DNA from: a candidate division KSB1 bacterium
Lineage (GTDB): Bacteria > Zhuqueibacterota > Zhuqueibacteria > JANLFK01 > Oleimicrobiaceae
Reading direction: 5' to 3'
Length of the DNA stretch: 64,000 nt
Assembly: GCA_024655945.1 (NCBI GenBank)
Contig: JANLFK010000001.1
Location: forward strand, 310,001-374,000
Made by a program: the position numbers and the translations under genes. Positions 44,801-52,381 of the stretch are shown one piece after another. Each line of letters begins with the position of its first letter. Positions within the stretch are counted from its first letter, which is position 1. The notes below the pieces were generated by a model. It did not search any database. It was not told the DNA's origin and was given only the letters and a program-made list of their open reading frames with translations.

Positions 44801-45983
44801 CCCCTACTTCGCAGACCACGCCCATGCGTTTGCCGGGGTGCTGCGGGCTGCCGGTCACCAGGTGGATCTTCTCCCGCCTCCTGATGAGGAGAGCCGCCGC
44901 CTCGGCACACAATTGAGCTCCGGCAAAGAATGCCATCCCTTCTCCCTGCTGGTCGGTGATATGGCAAAGCTCATCCAGAGCAGGAAGCTGCCGGAGGACA
45001 GCGTCTTCTTCTTCCCAGGGACTTCTATGCCGTGCTTGCTGGCCCAGTACGGCTCGGCACACGGCCTTGCCCTGAAGGAGTTGGCCGTGGACCGCATTGA
45101 GGTCATGACGCCCGACACCGCCGGCTTCTTCACCCTTCTCAAGCCTGCGGGGATGCTCAATCTGTGGCGCGGGCTGGTGATCATCGATCTGTTGCTGAAA
45201 GCCACGTGTGAGGTGCGTCCCTACGAAAAGGTGCCGGGGAGTGCCGACCACGCCTACCAGCAGAGCCTCAAGGAGATCGAGCTCGCTTTGGCTGGAGAAG
45301 TGAATCTCGGCTTTGCCTTGGAGCACTGCATTGCGCGCTTGGAAAGCGTGGAGCTCCGGCCGCACAAGCCGCGGCCGATTGTAGGCGTGGCAGGCGACAT
45401 TTACACGCGGGTTAACCCCTTTGCCAATGACGAGCTCTTCTACCGCCTCGAGGCCATGGGGTGTGAGGTGTGGCCATCGCCGTTCCTGGTGGATACGACC
45501 GAATTCGGCGCTCGGCATGCCCTGGAGCGTGGCCTGAGCAGGCGCAAAGCTGCCGAAGTGCTCAAGTCCACGGCGCTGGTCTTGGCAGAGGAGCACGAGG
45601 CCAAGCTCATTCGCGAGCGCTTCCACGAGCGGCTGGGCCTGGCGCCCGATGCAGGCTATGACGAGATTCAGGCCATGGTGCGGCCCTACCTGGGCGCAGA
45701 TACCACCAGCATCCTCTTGCTCAACGTGGCGAAAGTAGTGGAGTTCGCCCGGCGTGGGGTAAACGGGGTCATCAACGCCTACTGCTTCAATTGCATGGTG
45801 GGCAACGCCACTGCCGCACTGATTAAGCGGATCGGCAGGGAACGTGGCAACCTGCCCATCACCAGCTTAGTGTACGGCGACGCAAGCGCCGCGGCGCTCA
45901 CCACGCGCTTAGAGGCCTTTGTGCACCAGGTGAAGCGCCATTACTGCCGCACCCGCATGCGCGCGGCCAAGGCGCCCGTCTAA
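41811..45983 (+). CDS. Giant acyl-CoA-dehydratase-activase-related protein (double HgdC-type ATPase plus DUF2229 and HgdB-like parts)
   Basis: The 1,390-residue protein contains two ASKHA ATPase modules of the BcrA/BadF/HgdC family (about 1-250 and 310-570). Each has the cluster-binding cysteines: Cys129 in 'ELCAAGSGAF' with 'GRCSVF', and Cys442 in 'KSCAAGTGSF' with 'SRCTVF'. In HgdC the cluster bridges two identical subunits; here the dimer may be built into one chain. The rest resembles the DUF2229 and HgdB-type dehydratase-like regions, with cysteines in 'CAHCANRC', 'NFGCGPDG', 'GKECHPFS' and 'CFNCMVGN'. The ATG at 41811 has AAAGGTGA upstream. It should couple ATP hydrolysis to low-potential electron transfer in an oxygen-sensitive reaction, but the substrate of this family is unknown. 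Confidence 0.88.
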   Translation: MWCGIDVGSSHVKIAVLDDRGDIKVALSRPAKGRPLPTLAKMLLQVERRIKTQDAALVVTGVGKELLSTLLELPVENELLAAARGAGQLCPEAASLIEVGGQFTKWIQLEPSQGAEHVGIGDYAMNELCAAGSGAFLEEQAARLQISVEELGELAAQAPRGATIAGRCSVFAKSDMIHLQQKGTPLAEIAYGLCLALARNFVTTVLAGRQLALPVALIGGAMANKGLVRAFREVLRLEAEKAGVPPYHEFFPAIGAALAAQEQHAPVLRLRTLRRNLMAATESAEARDHRLPPLSPPATRAIPEPKGEKLLSAPTPAFLGVDVGSVSTNLVLLDERGQVLAGVYLPTRGRPIEALQEGFAQLRQQCGRRVQVLAAGTTGSGRHLAGRFVGADVVKNEITAQMVSTLFYFPEADTIFEIGGQDSKYISIQEGRIADFTMNKSCAAGTGSFLEEQAQRLGISIIDEFAELAFASSRPVDLGSRCTVFMDGEVAHSQARGVPLPDMAAGLAYSIARNYLEKVVGNRRIGNAIVFQGGVASNQAVIAAFSSILGKEVKVHPYNRISGAIGAALLAQRHYQKEGRPMRFRGMELVQEYTVSSFECAHCANRCQVNRIHFGTEVVHFGDTCERYTSRETSKTSRTPQPDLFAEYVTLLESHLPPEGGEVRGRVGLPRASLFHELLPFWASLFSELRFQPVLSGRSSPTLLARAMAALPSESCLPVKVTFGHVLELLDNDVDLVVLPSVLELPPTESAETDHSHACLYTQALPYMVEASVRARELTPQMRFTEEFEGLAEGLQALREQLGVEEDELVAAYRHAKRTYAEFKARLERRGKEILKGRFERAVVVLGRPYNTFDPFLNLNLAAHLNRLGILAIPMSYLPLRSIRLGEQWRDLPWKFPRDMVRAALFTLQDERLFPIIVSNFGCGPDGFTQKHLERVLRGKPHLFLEFDEHRGEAGLITRLEAFLEEIEAAPRSLRAPGVLRAGEKEERAAKVRHFFIPYFADHAHAFAGVLRAAGHQVDLLPPPDEESRRLGTQLSSGKECHPFSLLVGDMAKLIQSRKLPEDSVFFFPGTSMPCLLAQYGSAHGLALKELAVDRIEVMTPDTAGFFTLLKPAGMLNLWRGLVIIDLLLKATCEVRPYEKVPGSADHAYQQSLKEIELALAGEVNLGFALEHCIARLESVELRPHKPRPIVGVAGDIYTRVNPFANDELFYRLEAMGCEVWPSPFLVDTTEFGARHALERGLSRRKAAEVLKSTALVLAEEHEAKLIRERFHERLGLAPDAGYDEIQAMVRPYLGADTTSILLLNVAKVVEFARRGVNGVINAYCFNCMVGNATAALIKRIGRERGNLPITSLVYGDASAAALTTRLEAFVHQVKRHYCRTRMRAAKAPV

Positions 45984-46011
45984 ACGAGGGGTAGGCCGGC
46001 GTCGCCAGAGG

Positions 46012-47835
46012 TCAACGCCTCCTCCTGGCGCGTTCGTGTTCCCCCCTGCGTCGCAGCAGTTCGCGATTGTAGGCCTCGATGAGGCCCTCGTGCGAAAGCA
46101 GACCCACGATGCGGGTGGGGTCCCGCTCATCAACAACGGGAATTTGTCCATAGCCGCTGGCCACGAATTTCTGCAGGGCGCTGTGCAGATTCTCGTTGAG
46201 CGTGACTATCACCGGCGGGACCATCAGGTCGCGGGCGATGAGGGCACGGTCCAAATCCTCGGCGAAGAGCACCGAGTGCACATTGCGCAGCGAAATGATC
46301 CCCACAATCCTCTTGTGGCGATCGACCACGGGGAAGTAGGACTCCTCGTGCTGGGCCACCAGGCGGCGAAATTCCGGCATGCGCATGTCCTCGCGCACCA
46401 CGACCACCTTTTCGGCGGGCCGCCAGGCATCCCGAACACTCAGCTCCTCTAACACATTGAGCGTAAAGTCCCCCAGGTGCGCCGGCGAATCGGCCATGCG
46501 CATCGGCTGTTTCTCGTAGATGCTCGTCTGCCCGGTGAGCAGATAGGCCAGCGAGGCGGCGCCCATCATGGGGACTAAGAGCTGGTAGCCGCCGGTCATT
46601 TCGCAAACCATCAGCATGGAGCTAATCGGCGTCTTGGCGACGCCGGCAAAGAAGGCTCCCATTCCCACCAGAACGAAGACGTTGGGGTCAGCGATCAAGT
46701 GTGGAAAGAGCTGTTTGGCCGCCTGCCCGAAGGCTCCGCCCAACATGCCACCGATGACCATGGAGGGCGCGAACACTCCGCCGCTCCCGCCGGAGCTGAC
46801 CGTGAAGGCGGTCGCCAGTATTTTGGCGCAGGCCAGCACCGCCAACGTCTTGAAGGCCAGGCTCCCGTCCATTGCCATCTGCAGGAAGCCGTAGCCGCCG
46901 GAGAGCACTTCGGGCAGAAACCAGGCCAAGGCCCCCAACATGAGCCCGCCGATTGCCGGCTTCAAGTAGCGGGGCACCGGCAGCCGCCCGTAGAACCGGT
47001 CTCGCATGCCGTAGAACACCCGCACGAAGACGATGCCCAAGCCGGCGCAGACCACTCCTAAGCCCAGGTGAAACAGGAGCTCCGCCGGCCGTTCGAAAGG
47101 CGCCACGTGCGCGGCAAACAAGTGGCCAAACCCGAACCGGTAGGTGAACACCGAATAAGCAAGGATGGAGGAAATGAGCGAAGGGATGAGGGCCCCAGCT
47201 TCGAAGTCGCGCTTGTAGAGGACTTCCACACTGAAGAGCGCTCCGCCCAAAGGAGAGCGGAAGATGGCACCCACGCCAGCGGCCATGCCCGAGGTGAGCA
47301 GAGTCCGTCGCTCCGCATCGGTGAGACGGAGCAAGGAAGCCAGCACCGAGCCGAAACCGGCGGCAATCTGCGCGATGGGGCCCTCACGACCGGCACTTCC
47401 CCCTGAGCCGATGGTGATGATGGAGGCGATAGCTTTCACCAGAGGCACTTGGGAGCGAATGCGCCCGCGATGGCGATGAAATGCCTCAATCACCGCATCG
47501 GTACCATGGCCCTCCGCCTCAGGAGCAAGAAAGAACACGATCCCCCCTGCCAGCAGTCCACCCAGGGCAGGCATGAGCACCAGAAGCCAGCGCACAGGCA
47601 ATGTCGCGCCAGGTAGCCCCGGCGTCGCCTCGCCCGCGGGAGCCGGAGGGCGATAGTGGCAGAGTGTGCCGAGGAAAAGACCGCTGGACAGCTGGAGGAG
47701 CTCAAAAAAGGCGATGGCTGCCAGTCCCCCCACCACACCCATGAGCACGCTCAGCAGCACCCACTTGCCGGTGTGCCAAAGGGGGCGGAGGTGCGCCACC
47801 GGGGGTTGTTGCGCCCCTTGCTGGGCAGAATCCAT
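46012..47835 (-). CDS. ClC-family chloride channel/antiporter with CBS pair
   Basis: The 607-residue protein has ClC selectivity-filter motifs 'GSGGSAGREGP' (with the gating Glu), 'GGVFAPSMVIGG' and 'GMGAFFAGVAKTPIS', in a fold of about 18 membrane helices. A C-terminal CBS-domain pair (about 455-595) follows and in homologues senses adenine nucleotides. It starts directly after the stop of the EIIA-like gene, so the two are one unit. Chloride or fluoride/proton exchange cannot be separated by eye. Confidence 0.92.
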   Translation of the reverse strand: MDSAQQGAQQPPVAHLRPLWHTGKWVLLSVLMGVVGGLAAIAFFELLQLSSGLFLGTLCHYRPPAPAGEATPGLPGATLPVRWLLVLMPALGGLLAGGIVFFLAPEAEGHGTDAVIEAFHRHRGRIRSQVPLVKAIASIITIGSGGSAGREGPIAQIAAGFGSVLASLLRLTDAERRTLLTSGMAAGVGAIFRSPLGGALFSVEVLYKRDFEAGALIPSLISSILAYSVFTYRFGFGHLFAAHVAPFERPAELLFHLGLGVVCAGLGIVFVRVFYGMRDRFYGRLPVPRYLKPAIGGLMLGALAWFLPEVLSGGYGFLQMAMDGSLAFKTLAVLACAKILATAFTVSSGGSGGVFAPSMVIGGMLGGAFGQAAKQLFPHLIADPNVFVLVGMGAFFAGVAKTPISSMLMVCEMTGGYQLLVPMMGAASLAYLLTGQTSIYEKQPMRMADSPAHLGDFTLNVLEELSVRDAWRPAEKVVVVREDMRMPEFRRLVAQHEESYFPVVDRHKRIVGIISLRNVHSVLFAEDLDRALIARDLMVPPVIVTLNENLHSALQKFVASGYGQIPVVDERDPTRIVGLLSHEGLIEAYNRELLRRRGEHERARRRR

Positions 47836-48306
47836 CTACTCCTCCTCCGCCGCGCTGTCTGCCTGATCGATCGCCCGGAGCACCTCGGGGGCGGAGGTGG
47901 CGCGCAGCAGGCGTTCGCGCAATGCCTGCTGCCGCATGAGAGCGGCAAACCGCGCCAGTAGCTTCAAGTAGCGAGCTATGTCCTTGGGTGGTGTGCCCAT
48001 GAGCACCACCAGGCGCACTCTCTTCCCGTCCTCCGCGCCGAAATCCACGCTATTCTTCAGGCGCCCCACCGCGACGACGATCTGGCTGACAGCTTCGCTG
48101 CGCGCGTGGGGGAAGGCGACCCCCTCGCCCACAGCGGTGGTACCCAACTTCTCGCGCGCCAATACTTCGCGCAGGAACCGCTCCGGGTCGCGCACCGCGG
48201 CGCTCTTTGCCGCCAGACGCACCAAGTGGCGGATGGCTTCGTTCCGGCTCCTCGCCTTCACATCCAAGGCGATAAGGCTACTGTCCATGAACTCCGTCAA
48301 CCTCAC
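47836..48306 (-). CDS. ptsN: PtsN-like PTS EIIA domain protein
   Basis: The 156-residue protein is a fructose/mannitol-type EIIA domain. The phosphorylatable His is in 'GVAFPHARSEAV', flanked by the usual 'GEG' and 'VVLMGTPPKD' segments. The GTG start follows GGAGG. No EIIB or EIIC lies nearby, as for nitrogen-PTS regulators, which control potassium and other transporters by binding. The abutting ClC gene suggests it regulates that channel, which is an inference. Confidence 0.85.
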   Translation of the reverse strand: MRLTEFMDSSLIALDVKARSRNEAIRHLVRLAAKSAAVRDPERFLREVLAREKLGTTAVGEGVAFPHARSEAVSQIVVAVGRLKNSVDFGAEDGKRVRLVVLMGTPPKDIARYLKLLARFAALMRQQALRERLLRATSAPEVLRAIDQADSAAEEE

Positions 48307-48345
48307 GATCTCCTCCTGTCCCTTGGTGGCAGTAGCGCTCGACGC

Positions 48346-48996
48346 TCAAAAGGGCCGAATGTTCAGCCCCAAGGAGAAGAAAAAGCCGCCGATGCTGGAG
48401 CCTTCGAATCCGGTGCGGCCGCCCACCCCGGCGGAGGTGATCTCCAGCTCGGAAGCTACGCCAAGCCAGGGTCTCCATGAATAGTCTATGCTCACGCTGA
48501 GGAAAAAGCCCCTGCCCGTCTGATGGGTCGCCTCGCCTTGCGGTGGCGCCAGCACCGCTCGATGAGGATTCTCCTCGACCCAAAAGAAGGCATAGCCCAG
48601 TCCCACCGCTGACCCCCAGCGGCGCTCGCCAAAACTCCATCGTCTGATGCCCAGCAGCAGCCACTTCTCGCGCCAATATGCGTCGGACGAAAGGACATCC
48701 TGAGGCCAAGAAGCCTCCTTGCCGGCCTTTTCGAAACGGCGGCCACCGCAAAAGGCATACAGGTTGCCGTAGACCCGCAGCGCGGCATCAGCGCCATAGC
48801 ATGGCCCCCAGCGGCTGGCATACACCTCCTCGAAGCGGTCCAGCGAAACGCGGAACTCGCCGCCTTTCAGGCCTACCACAAAATGCGGCTCCTCCGTCGG
48901 CACCTGACAGGCCCCTTCGTTTGTCATGGGCACAAAGAGTGCGAAGGACATCAGAAAGACAATGCCAGAAGGGGAAAACAGTCCGCTTACTCGCAT
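48346..48996 (-). CDS. Small outer-membrane beta-barrel-like protein
   Basis: The 216-residue product has a signal peptide ('GIVFLMSFALFVP') followed by alternating-hydrophobicity strands and a terminal 'FSLGLNIRPF' ending in Phe, as outer-membrane barrels do. The ATG at 48996 follows GGCGGAGAT. No family was recognised. It precedes the ptsN-ClC pair by 39 bp. Confidence 0.65.
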   Translation of the reverse strand: MRVSGLFSPSGIVFLMSFALFVPMTNEGACQVPTEEPHFVVGLKGGEFRVSLDRFEEVYASRWGPCYGADAALRVYGNLYAFCGGRRFEKAGKEASWPQDVLSSDAYWREKWLLLGIRRWSFGERRWGSAVGLGYAFFWVEENPHRAVLAPPQGEATHQTGRGFFLSVSIDYSWRPWLGVASELEITSAGVGGRTGFEGSSIGGFFFSLGLNIRPF

Positions 48997-49060
48997 ATCT
49001 CCGCCGCCTATGACACGCACCCGGCTTCGACTGCTGCTGCGGGACGTGCTGGTGGAATGT

Positions 49061-49519
49061 TCAGCGCTCCTTTGCCCGCGGCCCTGCGGCCCGTCCGGAT
49101 GAAGAAGTTTCATGGGCTCCACTTGCAGCTTCGGGCACAATCTGGGCGCGCAGGCGACTCCGGTACCAGCGCAGATAGACGAACAGACCAACCATCACGC
49201 CCAGCGTATCGGCGATGGCATCCTCCACCGTGGCAAAACGCCCAGGCACAAATTTCTGGTGAAACTCGTCAAGGACAGCATAGGCGACCCCCAAGATTCC
49301 CGCCGTGACCAGGCTTCGCCGAATCGGGCGGTGCCCGGAGGAATGCGCGAAAGCGCCAGCCAGCAGCAGGCCGAAGACAAAGTACTCCACGAAATGGGCT
49401 ACCTTGTCAATGGGCCGAAACCCCGTTGGGATGGTCGGGATCTTTGGCAGGGACGAGAGCACGAAGATGAGCAGCGCCCAGCCGATGGCGCCCATCTGTG
49501 CCGATGTCAGGCCTCTCAC
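49061..49519 (-). CDS. VanZ-like membrane protein
   Basis: The 152-residue protein has four hydrophobic helices and VanZ signatures: 'DKVAHFVEYFVFG' and 'DEFHQKFVPGR', then 'DAIADTLGVM'. The GTG start overlaps the upstream stop as GTGA. VanZ proteins confer low-level teicoplanin resistance in some bacteria, but most members have no known role; they lie in the inner membrane. Confidence 0.82.
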   Translation of the reverse strand: MRGLTSAQMGAIGWALLIFVLSSLPKIPTIPTGFRPIDKVAHFVEYFVFGLLLAGAFAHSSGHRPIRRSLVTAGILGVAYAVLDEFHQKFVPGRFATVEDAIADTLGVMVGLFVYLRWYRSRLRAQIVPEAASGAHETSSSGRAAGPRAKER

Positions 49520-51066
49520 GTGCGGGCGTCCTCCGTGCGTCGGAGGGCAGCAGGCACCTGCCGCATGATGTCGCCTGCCAGCATCCCCCTCTCCCCGAGT
49601 TCGTCCCTTGCCAAATCGCCCGCCAACCCGTGCAGGTAGACGCCAGCCACCGCCGCCTGTTCGGGCGAAAGTCCCTGGGCCAAGAGCCCGGTAATCAGCC
49701 CGGTGAGGACATCACCTGAGCCCCCCGTGGCCATCCCTGCATTGCCCGTGGAGTTGATGAAGACTTTGCCCTCAGGCGTGGCGACCACCGTGGGCGCTCC
49801 CTTCAGCACCAGCACCTCCCCCCAACGCCCTGCCCACTCGCGCGCCGTGTCCACGGGGTTGGCAACGATGGCATCCCGCGCCTGGCCGGTCAGGCGCGCC
49901 AACTCTCCAGGATGAGGAGTGAGAACGACTCGTCCTGTCTTGCGGAGCAGCAACTCCGGCTTCTTGGCCAGCGCGTTAAGGCCGTCGGCGTCCACCACCA
50001 GCGGCCGAGGACAAGACGCTACCATCGCCCACACTGCTTCCACGGTCTCCCCCTCTGTGCCCAAGCCTGGGCCGATTGCCACTGCGTCCACCTGCCGCAA
50101 GAGCGCCTCTATCTGCTCTACCGCCGCTCTACCTAAGTGCCCCGGCGTCACCTCCGCCATTGGCTTGCTGATGACTTCGGTCGCCTTTTCCTCGATGATG
50201 GCGTTCAGGCTCTCCGGTATCGCCAGGTAGGCGAGCCCAGCTCCGGCGCGGAGCACGGTCTCGGCGCTGAGCACGGCCGCACCCGTCATCCCTGTGGACC
50301 CCGCAACCACGAGCGCCACGCCGCACTGGTTCTTGTAGGCATTGGGAGCACGCCTCGGCAACATCTGGCGCACATCTTCTGCCTCAACCTGCCAGGTGTT
50401 GACCAGTTCATCCGTGAAAAGGTCCTTCGGCATGCCGATGTCGATGACTTTTACCGTGCCGGCGTGCTCCCGCCCGGGGGCAAAGAGCAGACCGCGCTTC
50501 AGAGCGCCCATAGTTCCCGTGGCAGTGGCACGACTGGCAACACCAAGCGTGCTCCCGCTGTCTGCATCCAGGCCAGATGGAACATCAATTGCCAGGATAG
50601 GAGCATGAGAACCACTCAGGACTTCGATAACCTCGGCCAACAGCCCCAGTACCCGGCCTTGCAGGCCGGTGCCTAGGAGCGCGTCGACCACAAGGTCTGT
50701 GCTCCGCAGGTCAGGGATGTGCTCCGAGGTGGCAATCTCCTGCAGGTCCAGGCCCATCTTTTCCACGATACAAAGGTTCGTGGCGGCATCTCCCCTCACT
50801 TCGCTACGCTTGCCGACAAGGAACAGGCGCACCCGTGCTCCCCGGTTGGCAAGGTGCCTGGCAACCACGTAACCGTCGCCGCCATTGTTGCCCTTGCCGC
50901 AGAAGATTGCCACCTGCTTTTCCGCAACATTCCCGAGGAGTTCCCCAGCCAGCTCGGCCACTCCTCGCCCGGCGTTCTCCATGAGCACCACGCCAGGGAT
51001 GCCGTACTCCTGGATGGCCCGTCGGTCACACTCGGCCATCTGGCGTGCCGTCAGCACGGGGCGCAT
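49516..51066 (-). CDS. nnr: Bifunctional NAD(P)H-hydrate epimerase / ADP-dependent dehydratase
   Basis: The 516-residue fusion has an N-terminal YjeF/NnrE epimerase ('NAGRGVAEL', 'CGKGNNGGDGYVVARHL', 'DALLGTG', 'IDVPSGLDADSG') and a C-terminal ribokinase-fold NnrD dehydratase ('PHPGELARLTG', 'NAGMATGGSGDVLTG'). Together they repair hydrated NADH/NADPH. The length is normal for bacterial fusions. Its stop overlaps the VanZ-like start. Confidence 0.95.
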   Translation of the reverse strand: MRPVLTARQMAECDRRAIQEYGIPGVVLMENAGRGVAELAGELLGNVAEKQVAIFCGKGNNGGDGYVVARHLANRGARVRLFLVGKRSEVRGDAATNLCIVEKMGLDLQEIATSEHIPDLRSTDLVVDALLGTGLQGRVLGLLAEVIEVLSGSHAPILAIDVPSGLDADSGSTLGVASRATATGTMGALKRGLLFAPGREHAGTVKVIDIGMPKDLFTDELVNTWQVEAEDVRQMLPRRAPNAYKNQCGVALVVAGSTGMTGAAVLSAETVLRAGAGLAYLAIPESLNAIIEEKATEVISKPMAEVTPGHLGRAAVEQIEALLRQVDAVAIGPGLGTEGETVEAVWAMVASCPRPLVVDADGLNALAKKPELLLRKTGRVVLTPHPGELARLTGQARDAIVANPVDTAREWAGRWGEVLVLKGAPTVVATPEGKVFINSTGNAGMATGGSGDVLTGLITGLLAQGLSPEQAAVAGVYLHGLAGDLARDELGERGMLAGDIMRQVPAALRRTEDART

Positions 51067-51136
51067 GCTTCGCCCTCCGGTTCACCTGGTACTGCCATTG
51101 GTTTGCACCTCTTGCGCTGCCCCATGACACCGTCGC

Positions 51137-51382
51137 TCATTCCTGCTCAAAGTAATCGGCATCGACGCGCTTGGTCTCGTAGGAAGCCATCCTTGTCACC
51201 CCTACGTCGTGATCGATCATCAGCTCGGCCAGCTGATTGCCATCCACAAGCACGGTGCGCATGTCGATACGGTCGGAGGAACCCACGCCATCCTTCACGA
51301 GACGGGCTCGCTGCAGGGCCAGGCTGCCGCGCGCAGACCTCGTCCGGAAGGCCTCAGACTGATACCTCGCTCCGGCGCTCAC
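51137..51382 (-). pseudogene. Remnant of an Mrr-type restriction endonuclease C-terminus
   Basis: The last 45 or so residues ('VLVDGNQLAELMIDHDVGV', 'YETKRVDADYF') match the C-terminal tail of Mrr endonucleases, which normally follows the catalytic domain. That domain (Gly-Asp...Gln-x-Lys) is absent, and the preceding 35 residues are unrelated. The GTG overlaps the stop of the upstream gene as GTGA. I read it as a deletion remnant. Confidence 0.7.
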
Positions 51383-52275
51383 TCCCCTCCCCGAATGTTC
51401 AGTAGGCCCAATGTCTCAAGAATACCCTTCAGGTCCTGCAAGTGGGAAAGTGCGCGCTGCAAGTCATTGACCTCGAAGTGCGCAACGGAGTTCCGAAAAC
51501 CCTGGTCGAGGGAAGCTATCTCGCGCCTGAAGCTTTCCAACTCTGCCCGCGACGAGACAAGGACGACTTTCTGAACCGTGGGATCTCGTCTGATCCGCTG
51601 CAAGTTCAGGATGGCGGAATCGCGGCTTCCTCTTCTGTGCACCTCAAAGGCGTACGAGATGCTGCCCAGATTTGCGCTCCGGCTCCGCCAGATTGCGTCG
51701 ATGCGGCAACCTGGCATCAGCGTGAATTCTTTCTGCACTTCAAAGCCAAGTCCATCACCCAGCTCCACCACCTGGTCGACTACTTCATCATGCTCAAAAT
51801 CCTCAGACTCCTGATCCGACGAGCCGACAATTCCCTCGGGCGTTTGTTGCAATGAAGCGTAGTATGGCAGAAAGTCGAGCTTGAAGAGGTCGTCAAACTC
51901 GGGTGCCACGCGGGCTATCTGAGCCCTCACGTCTTGCATGAGCGCGCAGAAAGACTGGTACTGGACGCCGCTGATCTGCGACGAACGGGGCAGAAGTCTC
52001 TCTTCGACGCCCAAAAGCACCAGGCCTCTCTTGCTCCTCGTATTCCAGATGGCGTACTTCGCATGGTCGTGGTGTGCGAGGATCTCTGAGATGCAGGCGG
52101 CGCCCATCATCCGTACATGCTTTTTCATGTCGTCGAAACGCGCGGCAATTGGTTCGCTGCCGTAGAGTAGTCGCTTAAACGCCGAGCGGATCGAGGGCAA
52201 TCCGGAGCGCAGCATTTCCTGGAGGAGCCAGTCTTTGTTAGTCCAGCCAGCAAAGGCCCAAAGTGAGCGGATCAT
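51379..52275 (-). CDS. Nuclease-like protein of a decayed restriction locus, probably 5'-truncated
   Basis: The 298-residue frame has an N-terminal helical domain ('AFAGWTNKDWLLQEML', 'FKRLLYGSEPIAARFD', 'MGAACISEILAHHDHAKYAIWNT') of a kind I associate with restriction proteins. A C-terminal alpha/beta domain has Asp in 'GCRIDAIW' and 'YAFEVHRRGS', reminiscent of PD-(D/E)xK with His for Lys. The open frame continues upstream, still protein-like ('FFARYFAEGQIDKLDEGIL'), to a stop at 52387-52389, but offers no ATG, GTG or TTG. The true 5' end therefore seems lost against the kinase gene. Function is not established. Confidence 0.55.
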   Translation of the reverse strand: MIRSLWAFAGWTNKDWLLQEMLRSGLPSIRSAFKRLLYGSEPIAARFDDMKKHVRMMGAACISEILAHHDHAKYAIWNTRSKRGLVLLGVEERLLPRSSQISGVQYQSFCALMQDVRAQIARVAPEFDDLFKLDFLPYYASLQQTPEGIVGSSDQESEDFEHDEVVDQVVELGDGLGFEVQKEFTLMPGCRIDAIWRSRSANLGSISYAFEVHRRGSRDSAILNLQRIRRDPTVQKVVLVSSRAELESFRREIASLDQGFRNSVAHFEVNDLQRALSHLQDLKGILETLGLLNIRGGE

Positions 52276-52381
52276 TTCGCGAAGTATTCCTTCGTCAAGC
52301 TTGTCAATTTGCCCCTCCGCAAAATACCGAGCAAAAAACCCATCCTTCGCCTCCCGCTCACGCTGCCAGCGCGGCCCCTCC

